Assembly: GCA_964429245.1 (NCBI GenBank)
Contig: CAYSBE010000020.1
Coordinates: 1 to 27,004 of the forward strand
Origin: CAYSBE01 sp964429245
GTDB taxonomy: Bacteria > Bacteroidota > Bacteroidia > UKL13-3
DNA: 27,004 nucleotides
Direction: 5' to 3'
The notes under the pieces are model-generated. The model searched no databases and was not told the DNA's origin. It saw only the letters and a list, made by a program, of their open reading frames with translations. Position numbers and translations under genes: made by a program. Shown piece after piece: positions 18,406-25,263 of the stretch (within the stretch, counting starts at the first letter, position 1; every line of letters starts with the position of its first letter).

Positions 18406-18852
18406 GTGTCTGAATTATTTTCACATGAATATTTTATGAGGCTCGCACTTGCCGAAGCAAAAAAAGCTTTTGATGAAGGCGAAGTGCCTGTTGGGGCTAT
18501 TGTAGTGCATGAAAATAGAATCATCGGGAAGGGTTATAACCTAACCGAAAAACTGAATGATGTTACTGCACATGCCGAGATGCAAGCCATTACCGCAGCA
18601 GCAAATTATATTGGTGCCAAGTACCTATCTGATTGTGTGATGTACGTTACCCTTGAGCCCTGTGTTATGTGTGCTGGCGCACTTTATTGGAGCCAAATTG
18701 CCAAGGTGGTGTATGGTGCATCCGATCTCAAAAGAGGATTTATGCATGCAAAACTAAAATTGCATCCCAAAACCGAGCTCGTAGGCGGTGTTCTTGAAGC
18801 GGAATGCAGCGAACTCATGAAGTCATTTTTTGCCCAATTGCGAGACAAGTAA
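18406..18852 (+). CDS. tadA: tRNA-specific adenosine deaminase (TadA)
   Basis: This cytoplasmic zinc enzyme converts adenosine 34 to inosine in the tRNA-Arg anticodon. Catalytic features are all present: TAHAEMQA (His 56 zinc ligand, Glu 58 proton shuttle) and LEPCVMCAGAL (Cys 86 and Cys 89 zinc ligands), after the usual GEVPVGAIVV. I choose the GTG at 18406, giving 148 residues starting (M)SELFSHEYFMRLAL, because TadA proteins normally have about ten residues before this FM..AL. The open frame extends to a TTG at 18379, and a later ATG (18436) would remove the start of helix 1. Only about 30 bp separate it from the divergent kinase gene. The SDR gene follows after 35 bp on the same strand. 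Confidence 0.93.
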   Translation: MSELFSHEYFMRLALAEAKKAFDEGEVPVGAIVVHENRIIGKGYNLTEKLNDVTAHAEMQAITAAANYIGAKYLSDCVMYVTLEPCVMCAGALYWSQIAKVVYGASDLKRGFMHAKLKLHPKTELVGGVLEAECSELMKSFFAQLRDK

Positions 18853-18887
18853 GTAAACAATTCATCAAATAGGATGTTTATGCTCAT

Positions 18888-19574
18888 ATGAAGCATTATC
18901 TAATTGTAGGTGCCAGTGGTGGAATTGGTTTCGCAGTGGCAAAAAAATTAAGTTTAGTTAACCATATTACAGCAATCTCTCGTTCGGAGAAAGAACTGAA
19001 TACACTGCCAAATACAACTTTTCACAATGTAGATATTTCTGTAGGTGTACCAGAATTTCCTTCAATTGAAGGACCTTTGGATGGCATCATTTACTGCCCG
19101 GGAACCATCAACCTAAAACCATTTAGGGCCATTAAAGATGATGATTTCTTAAGCGAGTTGAATATTAATGTGATGGGTGCCATCAAAACCATCCGTCATT
19201 ATTTACCGGCACTTCAACAAGCTGAGCAACCTTCAATTGTTTTGTTTAGCACCGTTGCTGTTCAAAATGGTATGCCATTTCATTCGGGTATTGCTGCAGC
19301 CAAAGGTGCAGTGGAAGGCCTTACCCGCTCCTTGGCTGCTGAGTTTGCTCCCAAAATAAGGGTCAATGCCATTGCGCCATCACTCACCCAAACGCCCCTT
19401 GCAGATAAGTTAATTAATACAGAATCGAAACTGAAAGCTGCCGAAGAAAGACATCCGTTGAAGTCGTTGGCAAGTGCTGAAACCATAGCAGACGGGGTAG
19501 TTTATTTATTGAATGCACCTTGGACAACCGGACAAATTTTGCATATCGATGGAGGCATGAGTGCCATACGTTAA
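18888..19574 (+). CDS. SDR-family protein with Ile in place of the catalytic Tyr
   Basis: The 228-residue Rossmann-fold protein is of the classical short-chain dehydrogenase type. The nucleotide loop is GASGGIG (residues 8-14), the central LNINVMGAIKT holds the usual Asn, and the C-terminal end is GQILHIDGGMS. The active-site region reads FSTVAVQNGMPFHSGIAAAK: Thr 122 takes the Ser/Thr position and Lys 139 is kept. However, the expected Tyr of YxxxK is Ile 135 (IAAAK in place of YAAAK). The NNAG motif is also changed to YCPG. Dehydrogenase activity by the usual mechanism is therefore doubtful. It may be a binding, regulatory or altered-chemistry protein. The gene lies 11 bp before the flavin reductase-like gene and clearly belongs to the photolyase operon. 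Confidence 0.88.
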   Translation: MKHYLIVGASGGIGFAVAKKLSLVNHITAISRSEKELNTLPNTTFHNVDISVGVPEFPSIEGPLDGIIYCPGTINLKPFRAIKDDDFLSELNINVMGAIKTIRHYLPALQQAEQPSIVLFSTVAVQNGMPFHSGIAAAKGAVEGLTRSLAAEFAPKIRVNAIAPSLTQTPLADKLINTESKLKAAEERHPLKSLASAETIADGVVYLLNAPWTTGQILHIDGGMSAIR

Positions 19575-19585
19575 CTCAAATACGC

Positions 19586-20206
19586 ATGAGCACTACCTTT
19601 ACACTTGAACAAATATTAGGTATGGAAAAACAATCCCGTACCAATCTAATCAATTCGTTATCTGGAATTCGTCAAGCCAATCTGATTGGAACGATAAGTG
19701 AAAAAGGATTGACAAACCTCGCGATATTTAATTCGGTCATTCATATTGGTGCCAACCCACCCTATATGGGATTTATTCAAAGGCCGGTAAGTGTGCCGCG
19801 AGGCACCTATCAAAATATTAAAGATACGGGCTATTTCACCATCAATCAGGTGAACGAACAAATCTATAAACAAGCACACCAAACTTCAGCACGTTATGAT
19901 GTAAGTGAATTTGAAGCAACAGGTTTAACACCCGTATTTCTCCATGATTTTCATGCACCGTTTGTAAAAGAGAGCCTTGTAAAGATTGGACTTAAATATA
20001 TTGAAGAACTTCCCATTTCAATTAATGGAACCATCTTGGTGATTGGCGAAGTTCAAAAAATTATTTTTGAAGAGAATTGCCTTAATGAATCTAATATAGT
20101 GCAATTAAACCAAACAAAAGCAGTAGGGGTAAATGGATTGGAAACGTATTATTCGGTTCAGAAAATAGAAGAGCTGCCCTACGCAAAGCCTGAAAATATA
20201 AAGTAG
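19586..20206 (+). CDS. Flavin reductase-like FMN-binding split-barrel protein
   Basis: The protein is 206 residues when started at the ATG 19586-19588. The longer open frame starts inside the SDR gene and is rejected. It shows the flavin_reduct/split-barrel pattern: IRQANLIGTISEKGLTNLAI, then NPPYMGFIQRPV, then YTNI-like TYQNIKDTGYFTINQV and the middle SARYDVSEFEATGL with a conserved HAPFVKESLVKIGL. Relatives bind FMN and often reduce free flavin with NAD(P)H. No membrane segment or signal is visible. It sits 11 bp after the SDR gene and 10 bp before the photolyase gene, so all three are probably co-transcribed. I infer that it supplies or handles flavin for the photolyase, or acts in a redox path with the SDR. 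That is not shown by sequence. Confidence 0.85.
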   Translation: MSTTFTLEQILGMEKQSRTNLINSLSGIRQANLIGTISEKGLTNLAIFNSVIHIGANPPYMGFIQRPVSVPRGTYQNIKDTGYFTINQVNEQIYKQAHQTSARYDVSEFEATGLTPVFLHDFHAPFVKESLVKIGLKYIEELPISINGTILVIGEVQKIIFEENCLNESNIVQLNQTKAVGVNGLETYYSVQKIEELPYAKPENIK

Positions 20207-20216
20207 CGTTTACCTT

Positions 20217-21749
20217 GTGAAAACACTCAGACTCATTTTAGGAGACCAACTGAATAGCCAGCACAGTTGGTATAAAACAGTTGATAAAAATGTAATCTAT
20301 TGCTTGTTTGAAATGCGGCAAGAAACCGATTATGTGAAACACCATATTCAGAAAATTGCCGGATTTTTTGCTGCTATGCGCCAATTTGCTCATGAATTGA
20401 AGTCATCCGGACATGAAGTAGTGTACTTCAAGATAAGTGAAACTCAAAATACACAATCACTTACCCGAAATCTTGAAACACTTATTACACAAAAAGGTAT
20501 AGTAAATTTTGAATACCAATTGCCGGATGAGTATCGGTTAGATGAGCAACTAAAATTATTTTGTGCTTCACTTTCTATTTCACATAAGGCATATGATTCT
20601 GAACATTTCTTAAGCAAGCGAGATGATATATCTCAACTTTTTGCAGGGAAGAAACAAGTTTTAATGGAGACCTTTTATCGCGAAATGCGTAAGCGCTATG
20701 GCATCATGATGGATGGTGAGAAACCTGCAGGAGGCAAATGGAACTATGACAGTGAGAATAGAAACAAGTGGAAAGGAAATCCGCCATCGCCCAAACATGA
20801 TCTCATAAAGAATGATGTTTCAGCTATTGTATATGAAATTCATCAAAGTGGGGCAAGTTTTTTTGGAAATATTGATGCTGTAAAATTTAGTTGGCCAATT
20901 TCACGCAGGCAGGGATTGCAATTGCTTGAATATTTTGTAAATGAAAGTTTGCCATTTTTTGGGCAATATCAAGATGCAATGACCCAAAAAGAAGCCTATC
21001 TTTTTCATTCGCGGTTATCATATGCCCTCAACACAAAAATGATATCTCCGCTTGAAGTGGTGCAACGTGCTATACAAGAATGGGAAGAACATCCAACATT
21101 GATTAGCCTTCCACAAATTGAAGGTTTTGTTAGGCAAATAATTGGCTGGCGTGAATACATGCGAGGTATCTATTGGTGGAAAATGCCTGAGTATACATCA
21201 TTGAATTATTTTAATCACACACACAAGCTTCCTCACTATTTTTGGGATGGTGATACAAAAATGAATTGTGTGAAACATGCCGTACAAAACAGTATAGACA
21301 ATGCATATGCACACCACATACAACGCCTGATGATTACCGGAAATTTTGCTTTGCTTGCAGGTATTCATCCGGATGAAGTGGATGCATGGTATTTGGGTGT
21401 ATATATAGACGCGATAGAGTGGGTGGAAATTACCAACACACGCGGGATGAGCCAATATGCCGATGGAGGAATAGTAGGCAGTAAGCCTTATGTATCTTCA
21501 GCTAATTATATTGATAAAATGAGTGACTATTGTGGCAATTGTCATTATGATAAAACAAAAAAATATGGCGAAAATGCTTGTCCGTTTAATAGTTTATATT
21601 GGCATTTTTATGCACGCAACGAAAACCTGTTGGCTAAAAATCCCCGCATAGGAATGATGTATAATGTGCTTAGAAAAATGCAACCTGAAGAGCGCAATAA
21701 GATTTTGAAACAAGGAGAAAATTACTTGGAACAATTGGAAAATTTGTAA
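20217..21749 (+). CDS. phrB: Iron-sulphur bacterial cryptochrome/photolyase (PhrB/FeS-BCP type)
   Basis: The 510-residue flavoprotein of the prokaryotic (6-4) photolyase/cryptochrome group repairs UV photoproducts in DNA or senses blue light, using FAD and an N-terminal antenna domain (starts TLRLILGDQLN). The FeS-BCP hallmark is present: Cys 351 (in KMNCVKHAV), Cys 439 and Cys 442 (DYCGNCHYD) and Cys 455 (NACPFN). As I recall, these are the [4Fe-4S] ligands of Agrobacterium PhrB offset by one residue. The conserved His-His pair is at 366-367 (NAYAHHIQRLM), followed by GNFALLAGIHPDEV of the FAD/DNA-binding helical domain. The start is a GTG, 10 bp after the flavin reductase gene; no ATG is better placed. 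It is the last gene of the operon. Repair versus photoreceptor function cannot be told from sequence. Confidence 0.92.
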   Translation: MKTLRLILGDQLNSQHSWYKTVDKNVIYCLFEMRQETDYVKHHIQKIAGFFAAMRQFAHELKSSGHEVVYFKISETQNTQSLTRNLETLITQKGIVNFEYQLPDEYRLDEQLKLFCASLSISHKAYDSEHFLSKRDDISQLFAGKKQVLMETFYREMRKRYGIMMDGEKPAGGKWNYDSENRNKWKGNPPSPKHDLIKNDVSAIVYEIHQSGASFFGNIDAVKFSWPISRRQGLQLLEYFVNESLPFFGQYQDAMTQKEAYLFHSRLSYALNTKMISPLEVVQRAIQEWEEHPTLISLPQIEGFVRQIIGWREYMRGIYWWKMPEYTSLNYFNHTHKLPHYFWDGDTKMNCVKHAVQNSIDNAYAHHIQRLMITGNFALLAGIHPDEVDAWYLGVYIDAIEWVEITNTRGMSQYADGGIVGSKPYVSSANYIDKMSDYCGNCHYDKTKKYGENACPFNSLYWHFYARNENLLAKNPRIGMMYNVLRKMQPEERNKILKQGENYLEQLENL

Positions 21750-21982
21750 TTCATTTCGCGTTAAAGCAATACTTTTTACCACAACAACATTCATTCATTC
21801 AATGTGTTTAGCAAGGGCTATGATGGCATCATTACCTGTGCGAATGAAATAGCATTTAGCATAATAAAACCTGCATTATACACACTGTGTAAATAAGCTG
21901 TCTATTTTTTTTACATTCCTCAATAGCCCGATTAATAAGGTATTGAGCCTTGTTTTTAAATTTACTGGATACTTATTCCTTA

Positions 21983-21990
21983 TAATTTTG
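21983..21990 (+). promoter_or_regulatory. Candidate -7 box of the Fic-like gene
   Basis: TAATTTTG matches TAnnTTTG. It would start transcription about 60 bases before the ATG and put the hairpin at 22026-22051 in the leader. No clear TTG lies 17-23 bp upstream; the nearest is at 21950-21952 (30 bp), so support is partial. Confidence 0.3.
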
Positions 21991-22025
21991 AAGGTGATAT
22001 GAATATCTAATCTTTTGTGTAGAAG

Positions 22026-22051
22026 GAGTATGCTATAGCTTTGGCATACTC
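22026..22051 (+). promoter_or_regulatory. Hairpin immediately upstream of the Fic-like start codon
   Basis: GAGTATGC (22026-22033) and GCATACTC (22044-22051) form a perfect 8-bp stem with a 10-base loop, ending two bases before the ATG at 22054. The 5' arm, with one more G (GGAGTA, 22025-22030), can instead pair with TACTCC at 22061-22066 inside the coding region, enclosing the start codon. The two pairings exclude each other. The arm could also be a DNA operator for the protein's own helix-turn-helix. Confidence 0.45.
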
Positions 22052-22053
22052 AG

Positions 22054-23196
22054 ATGATATTACTCCAGAAATTTGAACCACAAATAGCATTAGATGATTT
22101 TCATTTCAAGGCTTTTCATCGCCATGAAGAAATCATTAAGATTTATGACTTCATAGATTTGCCTGACCATATCAGCGAAATCGAAAAGCAAAATAGCTCC
22201 ATACTTAGAAACTACTATGCAAATGCGCTTGACCACAACCTGTTTGATATAAAAACAGTAAAATATGTGTTGAATGGAAACATCCGCGCCAAAGGATTAA
22301 ACGAGCGAGCGGTTGAGCAATATAGCAAAGCAGAAATATGGTTGCGCAGTGTGAGCCACGAACCCATTAGTGTGCACATGATTTATCACTTGCAAAAATT
22401 GCTAATATTAGATTTGTACAACAATACATCAGATGTAAATTTATTTAGCCAACAACATACGCGCAATCCTGAAAAATTGAGCCTTTCATCGGAGCAAGAG
22501 TTAGGAAACCTATTTGAGTTTTTAAATTCAGATGCAGAATGGCATCCTGTAGTGCAAGCTTGGATTTTACATTTCAAATTATTAAACATGTCCCTATTCT
22601 CAGAAGGCCAAACCAAAATAGCTTGCCTGATGCTTAATTTTTGGTTGCACAAAAAGGGCATGGATATTTTTGGGTTGCTTAGCCCCGAGCATGAATTGTA
22701 TATCAATAAAAATGATTACCAAGAATTTTTTGGAGAAGAGAGCAACCAAGATTTACAAACACAAGTTGATTTTGGCTTGCGCATTTACGAGGCACAATTG
22801 GATAGGTTGAAAAACTTACTAAGAAAATATTTCAGGCAGCAAGTAGAATTTGACAAACACAATCCACGCTTAAAAAATATTATGAACTATGTGTTTGAGC
22901 GTGGTTTTAGGTTAAAAGAAATTGATGATTCGATATTGAATAAGAGGCAGAAGCTTATCATGTATATCATACAGCACAAGGGATTTATTGCCACCAAAGA
23001 ATTGATCAATGAATTTAACTGCAACCGTAAAACCATTCAACGCGATTTCAATGCCTTGCTTGACCAAAATTTGGTTAAGACAGTTGGGCAGGGAGCTGGT
23101 CTTAAGTACGCAGTAAATATTGAAGAACGCAAACACGATTACCTTAGCGCTTACCAAACCGATTATTTAAAAGAACCCACTTCTCTTTGGGGATAA
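22054..23196 (+). CDS. Degenerate Fic-fold protein with C-terminal winged helix-turn-helix
   Basis: The 380-residue protein has an N-terminal all-helical region resembling Fic-domain proteins (residues about 30-260). The position of the Fic motif HPFxxGNGRxxR is filled by MSLFSEGQTKIACL (179-192): the catalytic His is Ser 180, Asn is Gln 186, Arg is Lys 188; only one Gly (185) remains. AMP transfer by the normal mechanism is thus not expected. Residues about 295-360 form a DeoR/HTH_11-like winged helix (NKRQKLIMYIIQHKGFIATK, then NCNRKTIQRDFNALLDQNLV and a wing GQGAGLKYAV). The likely role is a transcription regulator whose Fic fold became a ligand- or protein-binding module; this is inference. 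It may repress itself, since a dyad lies at its start. It follows the photolyase operon after 304 bp and ends at a terminator. Confidence 0.75.
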   Translation: MILLQKFEPQIALDDFHFKAFHRHEEIIKIYDFIDLPDHISEIEKQNSSILRNYYANALDHNLFDIKTVKYVLNGNIRAKGLNERAVEQYSKAEIWLRSVSHEPISVHMIYHLQKLLILDLYNNTSDVNLFSQQHTRNPEKLSLSSEQELGNLFEFLNSDAEWHPVVQAWILHFKLLNMSLFSEGQTKIACLMLNFWLHKKGMDIFGLLSPEHELYINKNDYQEFFGEESNQDLQTQVDFGLRIYEAQLDRLKNLLRKYFRQQVEFDKHNPRLKNIMNYVFERGFRLKEIDDSILNKRQKLIMYIIQHKGFIATKELINEFNCNRKTIQRDFNALLDQNLVKTVGQGAGLKYAVNIEERKHDYLSAYQTDYLKEPTSLWG

Positions 23197-23201
23197 TAAA
23201 A

Positions 23202-23229
23202 AAAGCTTTACCATTCCTGATAAAGCTTT
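23202..23229. terminator. Bidirectional terminator between Fic-like and DUF2795 genes
   Basis: AAAGCTTTA (23202-23210) and TAAAGCTTT (23221-23229) form a perfect 9-bp stem with a 10-base loop. A-rich DNA lies before it and GTTGTTTTT after it, as expected for a hairpin that works in both directions between convergent genes. The stem is AT-rich, so it is moderate in strength. Confidence 0.7.
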
Positions 23230-23252
23230 AGTTGTTTTTCAATAACGACTAA

Positions 23253-23474
23253 TTATAATTCGTCTTCGTTGTAGAAGTAATCTTCGTTGGTCGGGTAATC
23301 CGGCCAAACCTCCTCAATACTTTCCAAAGGCTCACCGTCATCTTCAATTTCCTGAAGATTTTCTATCACCTCTAGAGGTGCACCTGAGCGTATGGCATAA
23401 TCAATTAATTCATCTTTTGTTGCAGGCCATGGAGCATCGTCCAAGTATGAAGCCAATTCGAGTGTCCAGTACAT
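23253..23474 (-). CDS. DUF2795 domain protein, small and highly acidic
   Basis: The 73-residue protein matches the DUF2795 proteins common in Bacteroidota: MYWTLELASYLDDAPWPATK, then DELIDYAIRSGAPLEVIENL, then a Glu/Asp-rich tail ending PTNEDYFYNEDEL. It has 22 acidic residues and only two basic ones. The function of the family is unknown to me. The DELIDYA..SG.P..V..NL core is a small helical unit. No signal peptide or membrane segment is present, so it is cytoplasmic. It is a single gene between the convergent terminator and menE (95 bp upstream). The start is the only ATG and fits the conserved beginning of relatives. Confidence 0.85.
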   Translation of the reverse strand: MYWTLELASYLDDAPWPATKDELIDYAIRSGAPLEVIENLQEIEDDGEPLESIEEVWPDYPTNEDYFYNEDEL

Positions 23475-23569
23475 AATTTGATTCCGATTAAATTTACGCG
23501 AATATAAAAATAGGTTTGGCTTTAAAAAGTTATTTTTTAGTTGGTTTAGTATTTACGAGTTAAATAAAT

Positions 23570-24619
23570 TTAAATATCACTAAATGAGCTTTTTACCACT
23601 TTTATCATATCAACCTTTCCCGTTTCTGTTTCAAAAAATCGGGGTGCGAAACGTACTATTTTGGGCACATGATATTGGGGTAGTGCATGCTGAATGGTTT
23701 CAAAAAACATATTAAGAGCAAAATCATCCCATGGTTTGTCTTCAATATACAGCACCACTTTTTGTCCAAGCACCTCATCATCTTCAGCAGTTACAAAAAA
23801 GCGTTTATTTAATACCTCCGCTTTATTCAACAGCTCTTCTACCATTTCGGCATTAATTTTTATTCCACCTGAATTAATCACACGGTCGGCTCTGCCATTT
23901 ACGGTAAATGTTTTTTCGTCAACCAAGGTTATCATATCATTGGTAGTAAGCCATTGCTCATTTGTGGCAGGTGATTTGATCATCAACTTTCCTTCCTCGT
24001 TCACTTTTATTTCATTTCCCGGCAATAAGGTGTAATTGCTTTCGTGTCCCGCCCTGCGAAGTGCAACATGGCTTAGCGTTTCTGTCATACCATAAGTGTG
24101 GTAGATATGTGGTGGCATGTTAGCCATCATTTTTTCGAGTGGAAATGAAATGGCAGCTCCGCCTATCAGTATCTTACTAAACTGATTCAGTTTGTTGAAT
24201 TCCCTTTGGCCTTCAATGATATCATGAACCTGTGACGGAACAAATGAGGCAACGGTAAATGGATGTTTGGCATCAATAGCTTTAAGCGGATGTAACGAGG
24301 GATTGATAAATGAAATCTTGCATTGAACCATCATGGCTCGAATTAGCAACATGGCACCACCAACTGATGTTGCCGAAAGGCAATGCAACACATGGTCGTT
24401 GCGCGAAAGTGATATGGCCTGTATACTTGATTGTGCACTCCAAGTTAATTGGTTTCGGTGAAAGGTGAGTTCTTTAGGTTTTCCGGTAGATCCCGAAGTT
24501 TGAAAGGTGAACGTATCGGCATCCGATAACCACTTTTCAATCAATTGTCGTGCATCTTGTCGTATGCCTTCAAGATTTAGGTTTTGTGTATTTGCAAAGT
24601 CAAGTGTTGATAGATTCAT
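23570..24619 (-). CDS. menE: o-Succinylbenzoate--CoA ligase-like AMP-binding enzyme (short MenE form)
   Basis: The 349-residue adenylate-forming enzyme should activate o-succinylbenzoate with ATP and CoA in menaquinone synthesis, in the cytoplasm. Core motifs are in order: P-loop TSGSTGKPKELTFHR (about 40-55), HCLSATSVGGAMLLIRA, A5-like YHTYGMTETLSHVALR, A7/A8 TNDMI and NGRADRVINSGGIKINAEMV, and the A10-like ETGKVDMIKV with the catalytic Lys. It is shorter than the usual 450-500 residues because the N-terminal subdomain is reduced. This short form is common in Bacteroidota. It lies 13 bp after aat on the same strand, so the two are probably co-transcribed. No other men gene is in the window, so the substrate is assigned by family and length only. 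Confidence 0.82.
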   Translation of the reverse strand: MNLSTLDFANTQNLNLEGIRQDARQLIEKWLSDADTFTFQTSGSTGKPKELTFHRNQLTWSAQSSIQAISLSRNDHVLHCLSATSVGGAMLLIRAMMVQCKISFINPSLHPLKAIDAKHPFTVASFVPSQVHDIIEGQREFNKLNQFSKILIGGAAISFPLEKMMANMPPHIYHTYGMTETLSHVALRRAGHESNYTLLPGNEIKVNEEGKLMIKSPATNEQWLTTNDMITLVDEKTFTVNGRADRVINSGGIKINAEMVEELLNKAEVLNKRFFVTAEDDEVLGQKVVLYIEDKPWDDFALNMFFETIQHALPQYHVPKIVRFAPRFFETETGKVDMIKVVKSSFSDI

Positions 24620-24632
24620 GATGTTTATATTA

Positions 24633-25202
24633 TTAAGGCCTTAAGGCAACGTTCAGCAATATCATGTATTGGTTCTTAGAAATAGTTATTGCACCCATAC
24701 TTTCCAGATGCGGAGTGGTGTATTGTGTATCAAGCAGCACATAGTTGCGTTGATTTAGCCATTCAACCAACTTGATAAGCGCAAATTTGGAAGCATTGTG
24801 TTCGGTATGAAACATGGACTCGCCAAAAAATGCGCGGCCCAAAGCAATGCCGTACAAACCGCCTACCAACTCACCTTGTTGGTTTCGAGTTTCAAAACTG
24901 TGTGCGTATCCCATTTGATGCAATTGGCAATACACATCAATAATGTCTTCCGAAATCCAGGTTCGTTCACGTTTTGCGCACATACGCATCACTTCTTCAA
25001 ATGCCGTATTGATGCTGAGGTAAAATTTTTTAGCACGCATCACCTGCTGCATCGACTTACTAATTTTCAATCCATCAAGTGGTATGATGCCACGTTCATC
25101 AGGTGCATACCAGCCAATTTCATCATTCTCATCAGAGTTGGCCATAGGAAATACCCCAATGCTGTAGCCGAATAATACCGTGTCGGGAGTGAGTTCTTCC
25201 AA
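24633..25202 (-). CDS. aat: Leucyl/phenylalanyl-tRNA--protein transferase (short form)
   Basis: This enzyme transfers Leu or Phe from tRNA to N-terminal Lys/Arg of proteins and so marks them for ClpS/ClpAP-type degradation. Family motifs are clear: GYSIGVFPMA at the start, IGWYAPDERGIIPLDGLKIS, RTWISEDIIDVYCQLHQMGYAHSFE, GELVGGLYGIALGRAFFGESMF and LLDTQYTTPHLESMGAI. At 189 residues it is the compact form. No ATG or GTG is in frame before the conserved part. The only usual start is the TTG at 25200-25202, giving (M)EELTPDTVLFGYSIG, which fits relatives; upstream the frame soon meets a stop. The stop codon lies in a 12-bp palindrome (24633-24644). menE follows after 13 bp. Confidence 0.9.
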   Translation of the reverse strand: MEELTPDTVLFGYSIGVFPMANSDENDEIGWYAPDERGIIPLDGLKISKSMQQVMRAKKFYLSINTAFEEVMRMCAKRERTWISEDIIDVYCQLHQMGYAHSFETRNQQGELVGGLYGIALGRAFFGESMFHTEHNASKFALIKLVEWLNQRNYVLLDTQYTTPHLESMGAITISKNQYMILLNVALRP

Positions 25203-25263
25203 ATTATTTGTGGTACTGTGTAGAAGCGCAATTTAGGATAAAATGAAACAGATTTGGAACCAA

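Larger units (their letters stand above)
21750..22053. other. 304-bp intergenic region between the photolyase and Fic-like genes
   Basis: I see no RNA gene and no strong terminator after the photolyase gene. Noteworthy items are the CATTCATTCATTCAATG run (21788-21804), a short minus-strand open frame without a start codon (21795-21875) whose end reads GNDAIIALAKHIE, a -7-like box (21983-21990) and a hairpin just before the next ATG. The minus-strand frame may be the decayed end of a lost gene. Confidence 0.4.

Noticed and set aside
19520..19585. Extended start of the flavin reductase-like gene inside the SDR gene
   Set aside because: The extra 22 residues are the shifted frame of the SDR C-terminus; the ATG at 19586 gives the normal family length.
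21795..21875. Short minus-strand open frame ending GNDAIIALAKHIE
   Set aside because: The peptide looks protein-like but there is no ATG/GTG start and only 26 codons; it may be a gene remnant but cannot be supported.
24633..24644. Palindrome TTAAGGCCTTAA at the end of aat
   Set aside because: It is mostly explained by the last codons and stop of aat and has no terminator-like tail.
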